The notes: generated by a model not told the origin, from the letters alone. DNA of 64,000 nucleotides from Chromobacterium rhizoryzae (GCF_020544465.1 NZ_CP066126.1:186001-250000); one strand, 5' to 3'; positions 24,079 to 33,023 are shown, counted from the first letter of the stretch. Translations and numbers: made by a program.

Positions 24079-26844
24079 ATGCTGACACTATCCAAAGCCT
24101 GGAGCCCAAGCAGCTGGCAGGCGAAACCGCACACACAAATGCCCGATTACGACGACGGCGCCGCGCTGCATGCCGTGCTGTCGCGTCTGAGCGCCTATCC
24201 CAATCTGGTGCCTTCCGCCGAAATCCGCCGGCTGCGCGCCGCGCTGGCCGGCGTGGCGCGGGGAGAGGGCTTCGTCATCCAGGCCGGAGACTGCGCCGAG
24301 CGCTTCGCCGGCCTGCGGCCGGACGTGCTGGGCGGCCACTACCGCCTGCTGGAACGCATGGCCGCGGACCTGGGCCAGGCGCTGCAGCGCCCGGTGCTGC
24401 GCATCGGCCGCATCGCCGGCCAGTACGCCAAGCCGCGCAGCCAGCCGCAGGAAGCGCTGGGCGGATTGAGCTTGCCCAGCTATCGCGGCGACATCATCAA
24501 CGGCGTGGAATTCGCCGCCGCCGCGCGCGCCCACGACCCGCAGCGGCTGGAATCCGCCTATTTCCACGCCGCCGCCAGCCTCAACTACCTGCGCGGCCTG
24601 GACCGCGAGGCCGCGCCGCGCGACAGCGGCTACTACGTCAGCCACGAAGCGCTGCTGCTGCCTTATGAACAGGCCCAGCTGCAGCAAGACGAGCGCGGCG
24701 ACTGGTATTGCGGCTCCGGCCACTTCCTGTGGGTGGGCGAACGCACCCGCCAGCTGGACGGCGCGCATCTGGAATTCCTGCGCGGCGTGAACAATCCCGT
24801 CGGCGTCAAAGTGGGCCCCGGCATGGAGCGCGAGGAACTGCTGCGCCTGATCGACGCGCTGAACCCGGACAACGAGGCCGGCCGGCTGACCCTGATCACC
24901 CGCTTCGGCGCGGCGCAGATCCAGCGCCTGCCGGCGCTGCTGGACGCGGTGCGCGCGGAAGGCCGCCAAGTGCTGTGGCTGTGCGACCCGATGCACGGCA
25001 ACGGCGTGCAGGCGGCCAACGGCGTGAAGACCCGGCGCTATGAAGACATCCTGGCCGAGGTGGAGGCCTTCCTCGCCGCCCACCGCGACTGCGGCAGCCA
25101 CGCCGGCGGCGTGCACCTGGAATTGAGCGCCCTGGACGTGACCGAATGCCTGGGCGGACCGGAGGCGCTGGCCGAGGAAGACCTGGGCCGCGCCTACCAC
25201 AGCAGCTGCGACCCGCGGCTCAATCCGCGCCAGGCGCTGGCTTTGACCGACCGGCTGATCGCCGCGCTGACCCAGCCCTCCGGCGCGGCGGCGCGGCCGG
25301 CGCAGGACGCGGCCGCGCCGGAACCGCTGATCAATCTGGCCGAGCGCCTGGCCGCCAGCCGGCCGGACAGCGACCGGCTCTGCTTCGTCGGCCCCGGCTT
25401 CAGCCTCAGCTACCGCCAGCTCAACCGCGCGCTGCGCCGTCAGGCCGCCTGGCTGCAAACCGAAGGCGTGGCCGCCGGCGAGCGCGTACTGATCGCGCTG
25501 GACGACGGCCCGGAGCTGGCGGTGGCCTTTTACGCCGCGCTGGCGGTGGGCGCGCTGCCGGTGGTGGCCAATCCGCGGCTGGACGCCGCCTCGCTCCACC
25601 ATCTGCTGGCCGACGCCGCTCCGGCGCTGTGCCTGGGCCAGTCCTCGCAGATCGCGGTGTGGCCGGCCGCGGCCAAGCTGCGGCTGCTGGACGCCGGCGC
25701 TCATCTGGAATGGCTGGCCGGCGACAGCCCCGACGACGATTGGGACGATTTCGCGCGTCAGCCGGAAGACGCGCCGGCGCTGATTCAATACACCTCCGGC
25801 AGCACCGGCCAGGCCAAGGGCGTGGTGCACAGCGCCCGCTCCATGCTGGCGGTGTGCTCGCACTTCGCCGCCGGCCAGCTGCGGCTGGGCGCGGACGACG
25901 TGTTGTACTCGGTGCCCAAATCCTTCTTTGGCTACGGCATGGGCAACAGCCTGTTCTTCCCGCTGTATCTGGGCGCTTGCGGCGTGCTGGACGGCGCCTG
26001 GCCGTCGGCCGAACGCGTGGCCGGCGTGCTGCGCCAGTTCCGACCCACCGTATTGTTCGCCGTGCCCACCCTGTACCGGCTGCTGCTGGAACACGGCCTG
26101 GAGCCGTCCGATGTGGCGATCCGGCTGGCCTTCTCCGCCGGCGCCCCGCTGTCCGCGCCTTTGGCGCGGCGCTGGCGTCAGCGTTTCGGCTTTGATCTGC
26201 ACGACGGCATCGGCGCCACCGAAATGTGCCATGTGTTCGCCACCAGCTATCCGGACGCGCTGCGCGCCGGCAGCGTCGGCCGCATGTTGCCGGGCTGGGA
26301 GGCGCGCATCGTCGACGCCGACGGCCGGGACGCGCCGGCCGGCGAATGCGGGGTGCTGCTGGTCAAGGCGCCCAGCCGCGCGCTGGGCTACTGGCGGCGT
26401 CCGCAGGAGGAGCAAGAGCGCTTCCAGGACGGCTGGTATCGCACCGGCGACCTGTTCAGCCGCGACGAGCACGGCTATCTGAGCTTCCACGGCCGCGAGG
26501 ACGACCGCTTCAAGGTGTTCGGCCGCTGGGTGGTGCCGGTGGAAATCGAAAACCTGCTGGCCGCGCTGCTGCCGGAACTGGGCGACGCCTACGTGGTGGC
26601 CGCGCCGGACCGCGACGGCGAAGCCCGCCCGGCGCTGATCCTGCGCGCCGGCGACGACAGCGAGGCGCTGGTGCGCCTGGTGCACGCCACGCTGGAAGCC
26701 CATCTGGAAAGCTATAAGCGCCCGGCGCTGGTGCTGGCGCTGGAGGAGATTCCGCTGAACAAGAACGGCAAGCCGGACCGGCGCGCGATGGCGCAGCTGG
26801 CCGCCCGGGAACAGGCGGAGCGCAAGGAGGAAAAAGTATGCTGA
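24079..26844 (+). CDS. Fusion of class II DAHP synthase and benzoate-CoA-ligase-like domain
   Basis: 921 aa. Residues 1 to about 395 are a class II (plant/PhzC type) 3-deoxy-D-arabino-heptulosonate-7-phosphate synthase: FVIQAGDCAERF, IGRIAGQYAKPRSQP, LWLCDPMHGNG. Residues about 415-921 are an adenylate-forming ligase most like benzoate-CoA ligases: YTSGSTGQAKG at 571-581, PKSFFGYGMGNSLFFPL, catalytic Lys898 in LNKNGKPDRR. One polypeptide thus joins the first shikimate step to activation of an aromatic acid made at the end of the route. Short class II DAHP synthases are common in secondary-metabolite clusters. No stop or frameshift separates the domains. Overlaps the next gene by 7 bp. Confidence 0.88.
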   Translation: MLTLSKAWSPSSWQAKPHTQMPDYDDGAALHAVLSRLSAYPNLVPSAEIRRLRAALAGVARGEGFVIQAGDCAERFAGLRPDVLGGHYRLLERMAADLGQALQRPVLRIGRIAGQYAKPRSQPQEALGGLSLPSYRGDIINGVEFAAAARAHDPQRLESAYFHAAASLNYLRGLDREAAPRDSGYYVSHEALLLPYEQAQLQQDERGDWYCGSGHFLWVGERTRQLDGAHLEFLRGVNNPVGVKVGPGMEREELLRLIDALNPDNEAGRLTLITRFGAAQIQRLPALLDAVRAEGRQVLWLCDPMHGNGVQAANGVKTRRYEDILAEVEAFLAAHRDCGSHAGGVHLELSALDVTECLGGPEALAEEDLGRAYHSSCDPRLNPRQALALTDRLIAALTQPSGAAARPAQDAAAPEPLINLAERLAASRPDSDRLCFVGPGFSLSYRQLNRALRRQAAWLQTEGVAAGERVLIALDDGPELAVAFYAALAVGALPVVANPRLDAASLHHLLADAAPALCLGQSSQIAVWPAAAKLRLLDAGAHLEWLAGDSPDDDWDDFARQPEDAPALIQYTSGSTGQAKGVVHSARSMLAVCSHFAAGQLRLGADDVLYSVPKSFFGYGMGNSLFFPLYLGACGVLDGAWPSAERVAGVLRQFRPTVLFAVPTLYRLLLEHGLEPSDVAIRLAFSAGAPLSAPLARRWRQRFGFDLHDGIGATEMCHVFATSYPDALRAGSVGRMLPGWEARIVDADGRDAPAGECGVLLVKAPSRALGYWRRPQEEQERFQDGWYRTGDLFSRDEHGYLSFHGREDDRFKVFGRWVVPVEIENLLAALLPELGDAYVVAAPDRDGEARPALILRAGDDSEALVRLVHATLEAHLESYKRPALVLALEEIPLNKNGKPDRRAMAQLAAREQAERKEEKVC

Positions 26845-28355
26845 GCGAAGAGGCCTTTCTGCGTTACGGCGACCACGGCTTCAGCCTGGCGCCGCTGTGG
26901 CGGACCCTGCCGCTGCCGGCGGGCGCGGACCCGCTGGCGCTGTACCAGGCGCTGGCCAACCAGGGCCAGGACTATCTGTTTGAAACCGGTCACTGGCGGG
27001 ACGGCGCGTTTCAGCGCGCCTATTCGGTGATCGGCCTGCCCTGCCGCGAGCGGGTGGAGCTGGACGAGGGCCGGTTGCGCCATTGGCGCGACGGCCAGCT
27101 GCTGCGCGAACTGGAGTGCGCGGACCCGCTGGCGGAGCTGGCCAAGCTGCAACAAGGCTGGCGCGCGCCGCACTTCAGCGCCTTGCCGCCGTTTTCCGGC
27201 GGCCTGTTCGGCTATTTCGGCTTCGAAACCACTCGCCTGATCGAGCCGCGGCTGCGCCGCCAGCCGCGCAAACCCTCCGGGCTGGCGCTGCCGGACGCCT
27301 TGCAATGGCTGAGCCTGGACTTGCTGGTGTTGGACCACCAGCAGGCCAGCGTCTACTGCATCGTCCACGAAGCCGCCGAGGCGGCCGGCTACGCCCGCGG
27401 CCAACAGCGCTTGCTGCGCTTGTGCGAGCAAACCCGCGCGCTGCTGGCGGAGCCGTCCGCGCCGCCGCCGGCTTTCGCCGCGGACGCGACGGCGGACCCC
27501 GCCTTGGATTACGCCTTTGCGCGCGAGGACTTCCAGCAGGCGGTGGGCCGGATCAAGGACTACATCGCCGCCGGCGACGTGATGCAGGTGGTGTTGTCCC
27601 AACGCATGAGCCAGCCCTTCGCCGCCGACGCGCCCACGCTGTACCGGGCCTTGTCCGGCCTGGGCGAAACCCCCTACCGCTACCTGCTCAATCTGGGCGA
27701 CGCCCAGATCGTCGGCGCCTCGCCGGAGATGCTGTTCCGCCAGCAAGACGAGCGGATCACCAGCCGGCCCATGGCCGGCACCCGCCGCCGCGGCGCGGAC
27801 GCGGCGGAAGACCAGGACTTGCGCCGCGAACTGCTGGCCGATCCCAAGGAAATCGCCGAACACATGATGCTGGTGGACCTGGCGCGCAACGATCTGGGCC
27901 GGCTGGCCGAGCTGGGCAGCGTGCAAGTGGACGAACTGCTGACCGTGGAGCCCTTCTCCCACGTCATGCACATCGTTTCCACCGTGTCCGGCAAGCTGCC
28001 GCAGCAGGCGCAGGCGCTGGACGTGCTCAAGAGCACCTTCCCGGCCGGCACCCTCAGCGGCGCGTCCAAGGTGCGGGCGCTGGAAGTGATCGCCGAGCTG
28101 GAGCCGCATTCGCGTGGCGTCTACGGCGGCTCCATCGGCTATATCGGCTGGCGCGGCAACGCCGATCAGGCCATCACCATCCGCACCGGCGTGCTGCAAG
28201 ACGGCCGGCTGCACGTGCAGGCCGGCGCCGGCGTGGTGCAGGACTCGCTGGCCGAGCGCGAATGGCAGGAAACTCTGGAAAAAAGCCGGTTGATGCTGCT
28301 GGCGGCCAAGCTGGCCGCGGCGGCGGCGCGGCAAGAGGAGGCGATATGCATTTGA
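26838..28355 (+). CDS. Anthranilate synthase component I (TrpE-like)
   Basis: 505 aa chorismate-utilising enzyme. Motifs include VLSQRMSQPF, ITSRPMAGTRRRG, EHMMLVDLARNDLGR and FPAGTLSGASKVRALE. The PMAGT motif has Ala where aminodeoxychorismate synthase PabB carries its Lys nucleophile (PIKGT), so anthranilate or ADIC formation is favoured over PABA. Because it sits with DAHP synthase and an aryl-CoA ligase and not with trpDC, it looks pathway-specific. ATG 26838 is in the end of the fusion gene. Confidence 0.88.
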   Translation: MLSEEAFLRYGDHGFSLAPLWRTLPLPAGADPLALYQALANQGQDYLFETGHWRDGAFQRAYSVIGLPCRERVELDEGRLRHWRDGQLLRELECADPLAELAKLQQGWRAPHFSALPPFSGGLFGYFGFETTRLIEPRLRRQPRKPSGLALPDALQWLSLDLLVLDHQQASVYCIVHEAAEAAGYARGQQRLLRLCEQTRALLAEPSAPPPAFAADATADPALDYAFAREDFQQAVGRIKDYIAAGDVMQVVLSQRMSQPFAADAPTLYRALSGLGETPYRYLLNLGDAQIVGASPEMLFRQQDERITSRPMAGTRRRGADAAEDQDLRRELLADPKEIAEHMMLVDLARNDLGRLAELGSVQVDELLTVEPFSHVMHIVSTVSGKLPQQAQALDVLKSTFPAGTLSGASKVRALEVIAELEPHSRGVYGGSIGYIGWRGNADQAITIRTGVLQDGRLHVQAGAGVVQDSLAEREWQETLEKSRLMLLAAKLAAAAARQEEAICI

Positions 28356-28954
28356 TGATCGATAACTACGATTCCTTCACCTACAACGTGGTGCAGTACC
28401 TGGGCATGTTGGGCGCGGACATCATGGTGAGGCGCAACGACGAGATCAGCCTGGAGGAGATGGAAGCGCTGCGGCCGCGCTCGCTGATCGTCTCGCCCGG
28501 ACCCTGTTCGCCCGCCGAGGCCGGGGTGTCGCTGGCGGCGATCCGCCGCTTCGCCGGCCGCCTGCCCATCCTCGGCATCTGCCTGGGCCACCAGTGCATC
28601 GCCGCCGCCTTCGGCGCGCAAGTGCGCCGCGCCGACGAAGTGCTGCACGGCAAAGTGTCGCGCATCCATCACGACGGCGAGGGTCTGTTCGAAGGCCTGG
28701 CCGACGGCCTCAAGGTGGCGCGCTACCACTCGCTGGTGGCGGACGCGCTGCCGGAAGAGCTGGTCGCCACCGCCTGGGCGCTGCGCGCCGACGGCGGCCG
28801 GGGCGAGATCATGGCGCTGCGCCACCGCAGCCTACCCATTCACGGCCTGCAATTCCATCCGGAATCGGTGCTGACCGAACAGGGGCTCAGCATGCTGGGC
28901 AATTATCTGCGGCTGGCGGAACGCGCCGCGCAAGCGGAAACCGAAGCCGTCTGA
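28346..28954 (+). CDS. Anthranilate synthase component II (TrpG/PabA glutamine amidotransferase)
   Basis: 202 aa, class I glutamine amidotransferase with nucleophile Cys79 (GICLGHQC) and the His-Glu pair in LQFHPESV; N-terminus MIDNYDSFTYNVVQYLG is diagnostic. It delivers ammonia from glutamine to the component I subunit. ATG 28346 overlaps the stop of the component I gene by 10 bp, implying coupled, stoichiometric synthesis. Confidence 0.93.
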   Translation: MHLMIDNYDSFTYNVVQYLGMLGADIMVRRNDEISLEEMEALRPRSLIVSPGPCSPAEAGVSLAAIRRFAGRLPILGICLGHQCIAAAFGAQVRRADEVLHGKVSRIHHDGEGLFEGLADGLKVARYHSLVADALPEELVATAWALRADGGRGEIMALRHRSLPIHGLQFHPESVLTEQGLSMLGNYLRLAERAAQAETEAV

Positions 28955-29001
28955 CCCACACAAGGGGCGGCGATGGTCGCCCACGCCAAGAAAGCGACAA
29001 G

Positions 29002-29430
29002 ATGCAAGACCCCCATTTTTCCAAGGCCTACCCGATCCGCTTCTCCCACTGCGATCCGGCCGGCATCGTTTACTTCCCGCAATACCTGGTGCTGAGCAAC
29101 TGGCTGGTGGAAGACTGGTTCACCGAAGGGCTGGGCATCAGCTTCGCCGACTTCATCGGCCCGCGCCGGCTGGGCCTGCCCATCGTCAAGCTGGACTGCG
29201 AATTCCTGCGCCCGTCCCGCCAGGGCGAGCAGCTGACGCTGCAGTTGCGCGTGGCGCGGCTGGGCGGCAGCTCGCTGACCCTGGACATCGAAGGCCACGC
29301 CAACGGCGAACTGCGGCTGCGCTGCCGCCAGGTGCTGGTGCACATCTCGCTGGACAGCGGCGCAGCCATCGACGCCCCGGCCGACGTGCGCGCCGCCTTG
29401 AGCGGCTTGATGGAGGAGGCGGCGGCATGA
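29002..29430 (+). CDS. Hotdog-fold acyl-CoA thioesterase (4-hydroxybenzoyl-CoA thioesterase-like)
   Basis: 142 aa from ATG 29002. The N-terminal motif FSHCDPAGIVYFPQY with Asp18 is the catalytic segment of the Pseudomonas-type 4-hydroxybenzoyl-CoA thioesterase family. In this cluster it could release an aromatic or ring-opened acid from CoA, or remove dead-end CoA esters (a proofreading role as with PaaI). Overlaps the Rid gene by 4 bp (ATGA). Confidence 0.85.
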   Translation: MQDPHFSKAYPIRFSHCDPAGIVYFPQYLVLSNWLVEDWFTEGLGISFADFIGPRRLGLPIVKLDCEFLRPSRQGEQLTLQLRVARLGGSSLTLDIEGHANGELRLRCRQVLVHISLDSGAAIDAPADVRAALSGLMEEAAA

Positions 29431-29819
29431 TGCAAATTCTGCAACCGCCGGAATGGGCGCGCCCGCGCGGCTACGCCAACGGCATCGCCGCGCGCGGCAC
29501 CCTGGTGTTCACCTCCGGCCAACTGGGCTGGGACGCGGAAGAAAAGCTGGTGGGGCCGGGCTACGCCGAGCAGGCGATCCAGATCTTGAAGAACATCGTG
29601 GCGGTCCTGGCCGAGGCCGGCGCGCGGCCGGAGCACCTGGTGCGGCTGACCTGGTATGTGTCCGACCGCGACGCTTATTTCGCCGAGGCCCGGGAAGTGG
29701 GCCGCGCCTACCGGGAGCTGATCGGCCATTTCCCGGTGATGAGCGCGTTCCAGGTGGCGTCTTTGATGGTGCCGGGCGCCAAGGTGCAGATCGAGGCGAC
29801 GGCGGTGATTCCGGATTGA
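29427..29819 (+). CDS. Rid (YjgF/YER057c/UK114) family protein
   Basis: 130 aa trimeric-barrel family protein: GTLVFTSGQLGWD, YAEQAIQILKNI, VQIEATAVIPD. The Arg of archetypal RidA (Arg105 in E. coli) that holds the substrate carboxylate is replaced by Ser112 (VASLMVPG), so this is a divergent Rid subgroup rather than a housekeeping RidA. Rid proteins hydrolyse enamines/imines; here one may arise from a dearomatised amino-aryl-CoA. Last gene of the plus-strand run. Confidence 0.85.
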   Translation: MMQILQPPEWARPRGYANGIAARGTLVFTSGQLGWDAEEKLVGPGYAEQAIQILKNIVAVLAEAGARPEHLVRLTWYVSDRDAYFAEAREVGRAYRELIGHFPVMSAFQVASLMVPGAKVQIEATAVIPD

Positions 29820-29870
29820 GGCTTGCTGGGCCGGGCGGGGCCCTTGGGCGACGCCCGCCAAGCCCCGCCG

Positions 29871-29919
29871 TTTTCAACGCTGTATCGACGACGCGCGGCA
29901 GATCGTAAACAGGCTCTCA
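29871..29919 (-). repeat. Type 1 repeat, right half only, supplying the MocR stop codon
   Basis: TTTTCAACGC...GACGCGCGGCAGATCGTAAACAGGCTC matches the right half of the full-length copies. Read on the minus strand, the MocR gene ends TGA and is followed at once by GAGCCTGTTTACGATCTGC. The left half is absent or decayed. Confidence 0.75.
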
Positions 29920-31509
29920 GCCGCCCGGCGGCAAGGACCGGCCTTCCAGGCATAGGCGCAGATTCCGCGCCTGTTGCGCGGCCTGCTCCGGCGTGGCCAC
30001 ATTGGCGAAACCGAACAACAGCCCCTTGCCGCAATCCGCCTCCAGCGCCCGCGCCGACAGCGCGGCGATGCCGAAGCGCTCGCGCTTGGCGCGCTGCGCC
30101 AAGGCGATGTCGTCCTCCGAGCGATCCAGCCGCGCCAGCAAATGCAGGCCGCAGGCCGGCACGTCGAAACTCATCCGCTCGCCGAACGCCTGCCGCAGAC
30201 TGGCGATCACCAGCTCGCGGCGCTGCGCGTAGGCGGAGCGCATCTTGCGCAGATGGCGGATGAAGTGGCCCTCCTGCATGAAATCCACCACCACCCCCTG
30301 ATTCAACAACGGGCAGCCGTCGTGCCAGGTATGGCAGGCGGCGTTGAAGCGCGTCAGCAGGGGCTTGGGCACCACCAGATAGGCCAGGCGCAGCGCCGGG
30401 CTCAGCACCTTGCTGAAGCTGCCGACGTAGAGCACGTTGTCGTTGGCCCCCAGGCTGGCCAGTGCCGGCTGCGGCCGGCCGTCGTAGCGGTATTCGCTGT
30501 CGTAATCGTCTTCGATGATGAAGGCGTTGTTGTGCTCGGCCCAGGCCAGCAGCTCCAGACGCCGCACCAGGGACAGCGACACCCCCAGCGGGCTTTGATG
30601 CGCCGGGGTCACCAGCGCGAAACGGGCGTGCGGCGCCCTCTCCTTGGCGACGGCCACCTGCATGCCGTCCCGGTCCACCGGCACCGGCACCAGCTCCGCG
30701 CCCATTTCCGCCATCAGGTGGCGGCTGGGCGGGAAACAGGGGTCTTCAATCCACACCTGGTCCAGCGGCCGCAGCAGGGTGCGGCCGATCAAATTCAGCG
30801 CGCCGCGGTAGCCGGCGGTGATGAAGACCTGTTGCGGCGAGCAGTCCAGCCCGCGCGACAGGTGCAGATAGGCGGCGATGGCCTCGCGCAGCGGCCCGTA
30901 GCCGGCCGGCTGAGGGTAGGACAGAAAACGGTTTTGCAGCCGCAGCTGGCGGGTGTTCAGGCTGGCCCACAGCTTGCGCGGGAACAGGTCCAGCGCCGGC
31001 AAGCCCAGCTGATAGGGCAGGGGCTGCCAGTCGGAGGCGGAATCAAATAAGGACAGGCTGGCCGGGCGCGGCGCCGGCGCGTCCGCCGGGCGGGGCTGCT
31101 GCATGCGCACTTCCGCCAGCCGCGGCGACACCACGGTGCCGGCCTGGCCGCGCGCCTCCAGATAACCTTCGCCTATCAATAATTCGTAAGCCAATTCCAC
31201 GGTATTGCGCGACACTTGCAGCTCGCCGGCCAGCGCGCGTATGGACGGCACCCGTTGTCCCGGCGTCAGGCTGCCCTGGCTGATGGCCTGGATGAAGCGT
31301 TGATACACTTGGCGGTACAGCGGCAGCGCGTCGTCCTGACTGGATAGCTCCGGGGCGGCAAGGCCGGCGCTCACGTCGGCGCTCCCGCGCGCGGACAGGG
31401 GGATAAGAAGGGGGCTTGCGGCAACTGAGGCATGGCGGCTTCCTGAAAGCGGTTTAGTTTGAAAGTCGATAGCCGTTGCAGAATCAATTCTGACATTTGC
31501 TGTCATCAT
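29917..31509 (-). CDS. MocR/PdxR-type regulator (GntR HTH fused to aminotransferase-like domain)
   Basis: 530 aa from ATG 31509 (adjacent ATG at 31506 or a later start possible; no clear ribosome site). Residues about 60-125 form a GntR winged helix (LYRQVYQRFIQAI, RVPSIRALAGELQVSRNTVELAYE); the remainder is a class I aminotransferase-like domain with the PLP-binding Lys in VGSFSKVLSPALRLAYL. MocR proteins sense amino compounds through PLP. Convergent with the biosynthetic run, ending 98 bp from it, so it is a plausible regulator of that cluster. Confidence 0.88.
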   Translation of the reverse strand: MMTANVRIDSATAIDFQTKPLSGSRHASVAASPLLIPLSARGSADVSAGLAAPELSSQDDALPLYRQVYQRFIQAISQGSLTPGQRVPSIRALAGELQVSRNTVELAYELLIGEGYLEARGQAGTVVSPRLAEVRMQQPRPADAPAPRPASLSLFDSASDWQPLPYQLGLPALDLFPRKLWASLNTRQLRLQNRFLSYPQPAGYGPLREAIAAYLHLSRGLDCSPQQVFITAGYRGALNLIGRTLLRPLDQVWIEDPCFPPSRHLMAEMGAELVPVPVDRDGMQVAVAKERAPHARFALVTPAHQSPLGVSLSLVRRLELLAWAEHNNAFIIEDDYDSEYRYDGRPQPALASLGANDNVLYVGSFSKVLSPALRLAYLVVPKPLLTRFNAACHTWHDGCPLLNQGVVVDFMQEGHFIRHLRKMRSAYAQRRELVIASLRQAFGERMSFDVPACGLHLLARLDRSEDDIALAQRAKRERFGIAALSARALEADCGKGLLFGFANVATPEQAAQQARNLRLCLEGRSLPPGG

Positions 31510-31637
31510 TAAAAACAAAACAATATGCCCATGTCAAATTAAGATTCCGCGGCCGCGCCCTCAGACCGGGGAAACATCCGCCCGGCGCAGCGGTCAAGCA
31601 TTAGACGCGACGAATTCATTGAGGCAAGGAGAGCAGT

Positions 31638-32264
31638 GTGTTGACCATGGGGTTTCTGAGCTGGTTGTTCGGCGATGAGAATCTGATGTCCCTACTGGCG
31701 CAGAACTGGGCGCTGGGGGTGTGGATCGTGGCCGCCATCGTGTTTTGCGAAACCGGCCTGGTGGTCTTGCCCTTCCTGCCCGGCGACGGGCTCTTGTTCG
31801 CCACCGGCGCCTTGCTGGGCGCGCAGGGGGTGTCGCCGTGGTGGCCGATGGGGCTGATCACGCTGGCGGCCATCCTGGGGGATTTGCTGAATTACAGCAT
31901 CGGCCGTTCCGCCCTGGGGCAGACGCTGATCCGGCGCGGCTGGGTCAAGCCCCAGCATCTGGCCAAGACCCAGGCTTTTTTCGACCGCTACGGCGCGCCC
32001 ACCATCACCATCGGCCGTTTCGTGCCCATCGTGCGCACGGTGGCGCCGTTTCTGGCCGGCTTGTCCGGCATGTGTCCGCGCCGCTTCGCCTGCTACAACG
32101 TGTTGGGCGCGGTGATCTGGTGCGGCGGGCTGGTGTCCATGGGTTACTGGCTGGGAGCGATTCCGTGGGTGCAGGACAATATGCTGTGGCTGGTGCTGGG
32201 CATGGTCGCGCTGCTCTTGCTGCCGCCCTTGTGGCAGTGGCGGCGCAGCCGCCGGAACGGCTGA
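31638..32264 (+). CDS. DedA-family membrane protein
   Basis: 208 aa with about 5 hydrophobic segments and DedA motifs: FCETGLVVLPFLPGDGLLF, GDLLNYSIGR and the conserved ITIGRFVPIVRTVAPFLAG. DedA proteins are thought to be lipid transporters/flippases supporting envelope integrity. Start is GTG 31638 or TTG 31641 after AAGGAG; ATG 31647 lies a little far. It ends 7 bp from the convergent dsbG-like gene. Confidence 0.9.
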   Translation: MLTMGFLSWLFGDENLMSLLAQNWALGVWIVAAIVFCETGLVVLPFLPGDGLLFATGALLGAQGVSPWWPMGLITLAAILGDLLNYSIGRSALGQTLIRRGWVKPQHLAKTQAFFDRYGAPTITIGRFVPIVRTVAPFLAGLSGMCPRRFACYNVLGAVIWCGGLVSMGYWLGAIPWVQDNMLWLVLGMVALLLLPPLWQWRRSRRNG

Positions 32265-32271
32265 TTCCGGC

Positions 32272-33021
32272 TCAGCGCGGTCCGAGCAGCTGTTGCAGCG
32301 CGGCCGCCGCGGGCGCGCCCTGGACTTTTTGCAGCCGGCCCTGGGCGTCGCGGTAGAAAGAGGCCGGGGTGGCGAACACGCCGAAGCGCTCCATCAGCCG
32401 CTGGTTGACCGCCAGTTTGGCGCCGACGGAGGCCGGCGGCTTGGCCAGCGGCCGCACCGAATCGCCGGCTTCGTGGCGCGCCAGCGCGGCGGCCGGGTCC
32501 GGCGCGGCCAGGAGGGCGGCGGCCTTGGCCGGGCTGTCCTCGGCCAGCAGGCCCACCAGGATGTGGCGGATCTGGACCTTGCCGGCCTGGACCCAGGGCC
32601 GGGCGTCCCGCCAGAGCTGCCGGCAATACGGGCAGTTGGGATCGGTGAAGGTGTAGACCACGCGCGGGGCCCCGTCCTTGCCGTCGGCGATCCAGTGGCT
32701 GCTTTCCAACTGCCGCCACAGCGCGGCGCCGAACTGCCGGTCCAGCAGCTCGGGCTTCCATTTGTCGCCGCGGGCGTCGGTGACGTTGCCGACGATGGCC
32801 TGTCGGCCGTCCGGGGTCAGGTAGACGGCCTGCGGCCGGCCCAGGTAGAGCGCGGCGTAGCCGGTGAGCCCGGACGGGCCGGGAAAGCTGCTCAGGACTT
32901 CATAGCCCTGGGCTTCCAGCGCCTGAATGGGCGCCGGCCAGGCTTGAGGCGGCGCGGCGTGGGCGCTCAGGCTCAGCCAGAGCGCCAGCGGCGCCAGGCC
33001 GCGGATCAGCGGTGCGTTCAT
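32272..33021 (-). CDS. dsbG: Periplasmic disulfide isomerase/reductase DsbG-like
   Basis: 249 aa from ATG 33021: signal peptide ending SAHA, a DsbC/G-type dimerisation region (VTDARGDKWKPELLD), then a thioredoxin-fold domain with active site CPYC (FTDPNCPYCRQLW), as in DsbG rather than the CGYC of DsbC. It reduces or isomerises thiols in the periplasm and is kept reduced by DsbD, whose gene is in the same operon. Starts 2 bp after the preceding gene. Confidence 0.9.
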   Translation of the reverse strand: MNAPLIRGLAPLALWLSLSAHAAPPQAWPAPIQALEAQGYEVLSSFPGPSGLTGYAALYLGRPQAVYLTPDGRQAIVGNVTDARGDKWKPELLDRQFGAALWRQLESSHWIADGKDGAPRVVYTFTDPNCPYCRQLWRDARPWVQAGKVQIRHILVGLLAEDSPAKAAALLAAPDPAAALARHEAGDSVRPLAKPPASVGAKLAVNQRLMERFGVFATPASFYRDAQGRLQKVQGAPAAAALQQLLGPR

Positions 33022-33023
33022 GT

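Noticed and set aside
24088..26703. 871-residue open frame opposite the DAHP synthase-ligase fusion
   Set aside because: Antisense shadow from codon bias; no domain or start signal.
26838..28954. Assignment as PabB/PabA (aminodeoxychorismate synthase)
   Set aside because: The motif is PMAGT, lacking the Lys of PabB (PIKGT); anthranilate-type chemistry is favoured, although the glutaminase subunit alone cannot discriminate.
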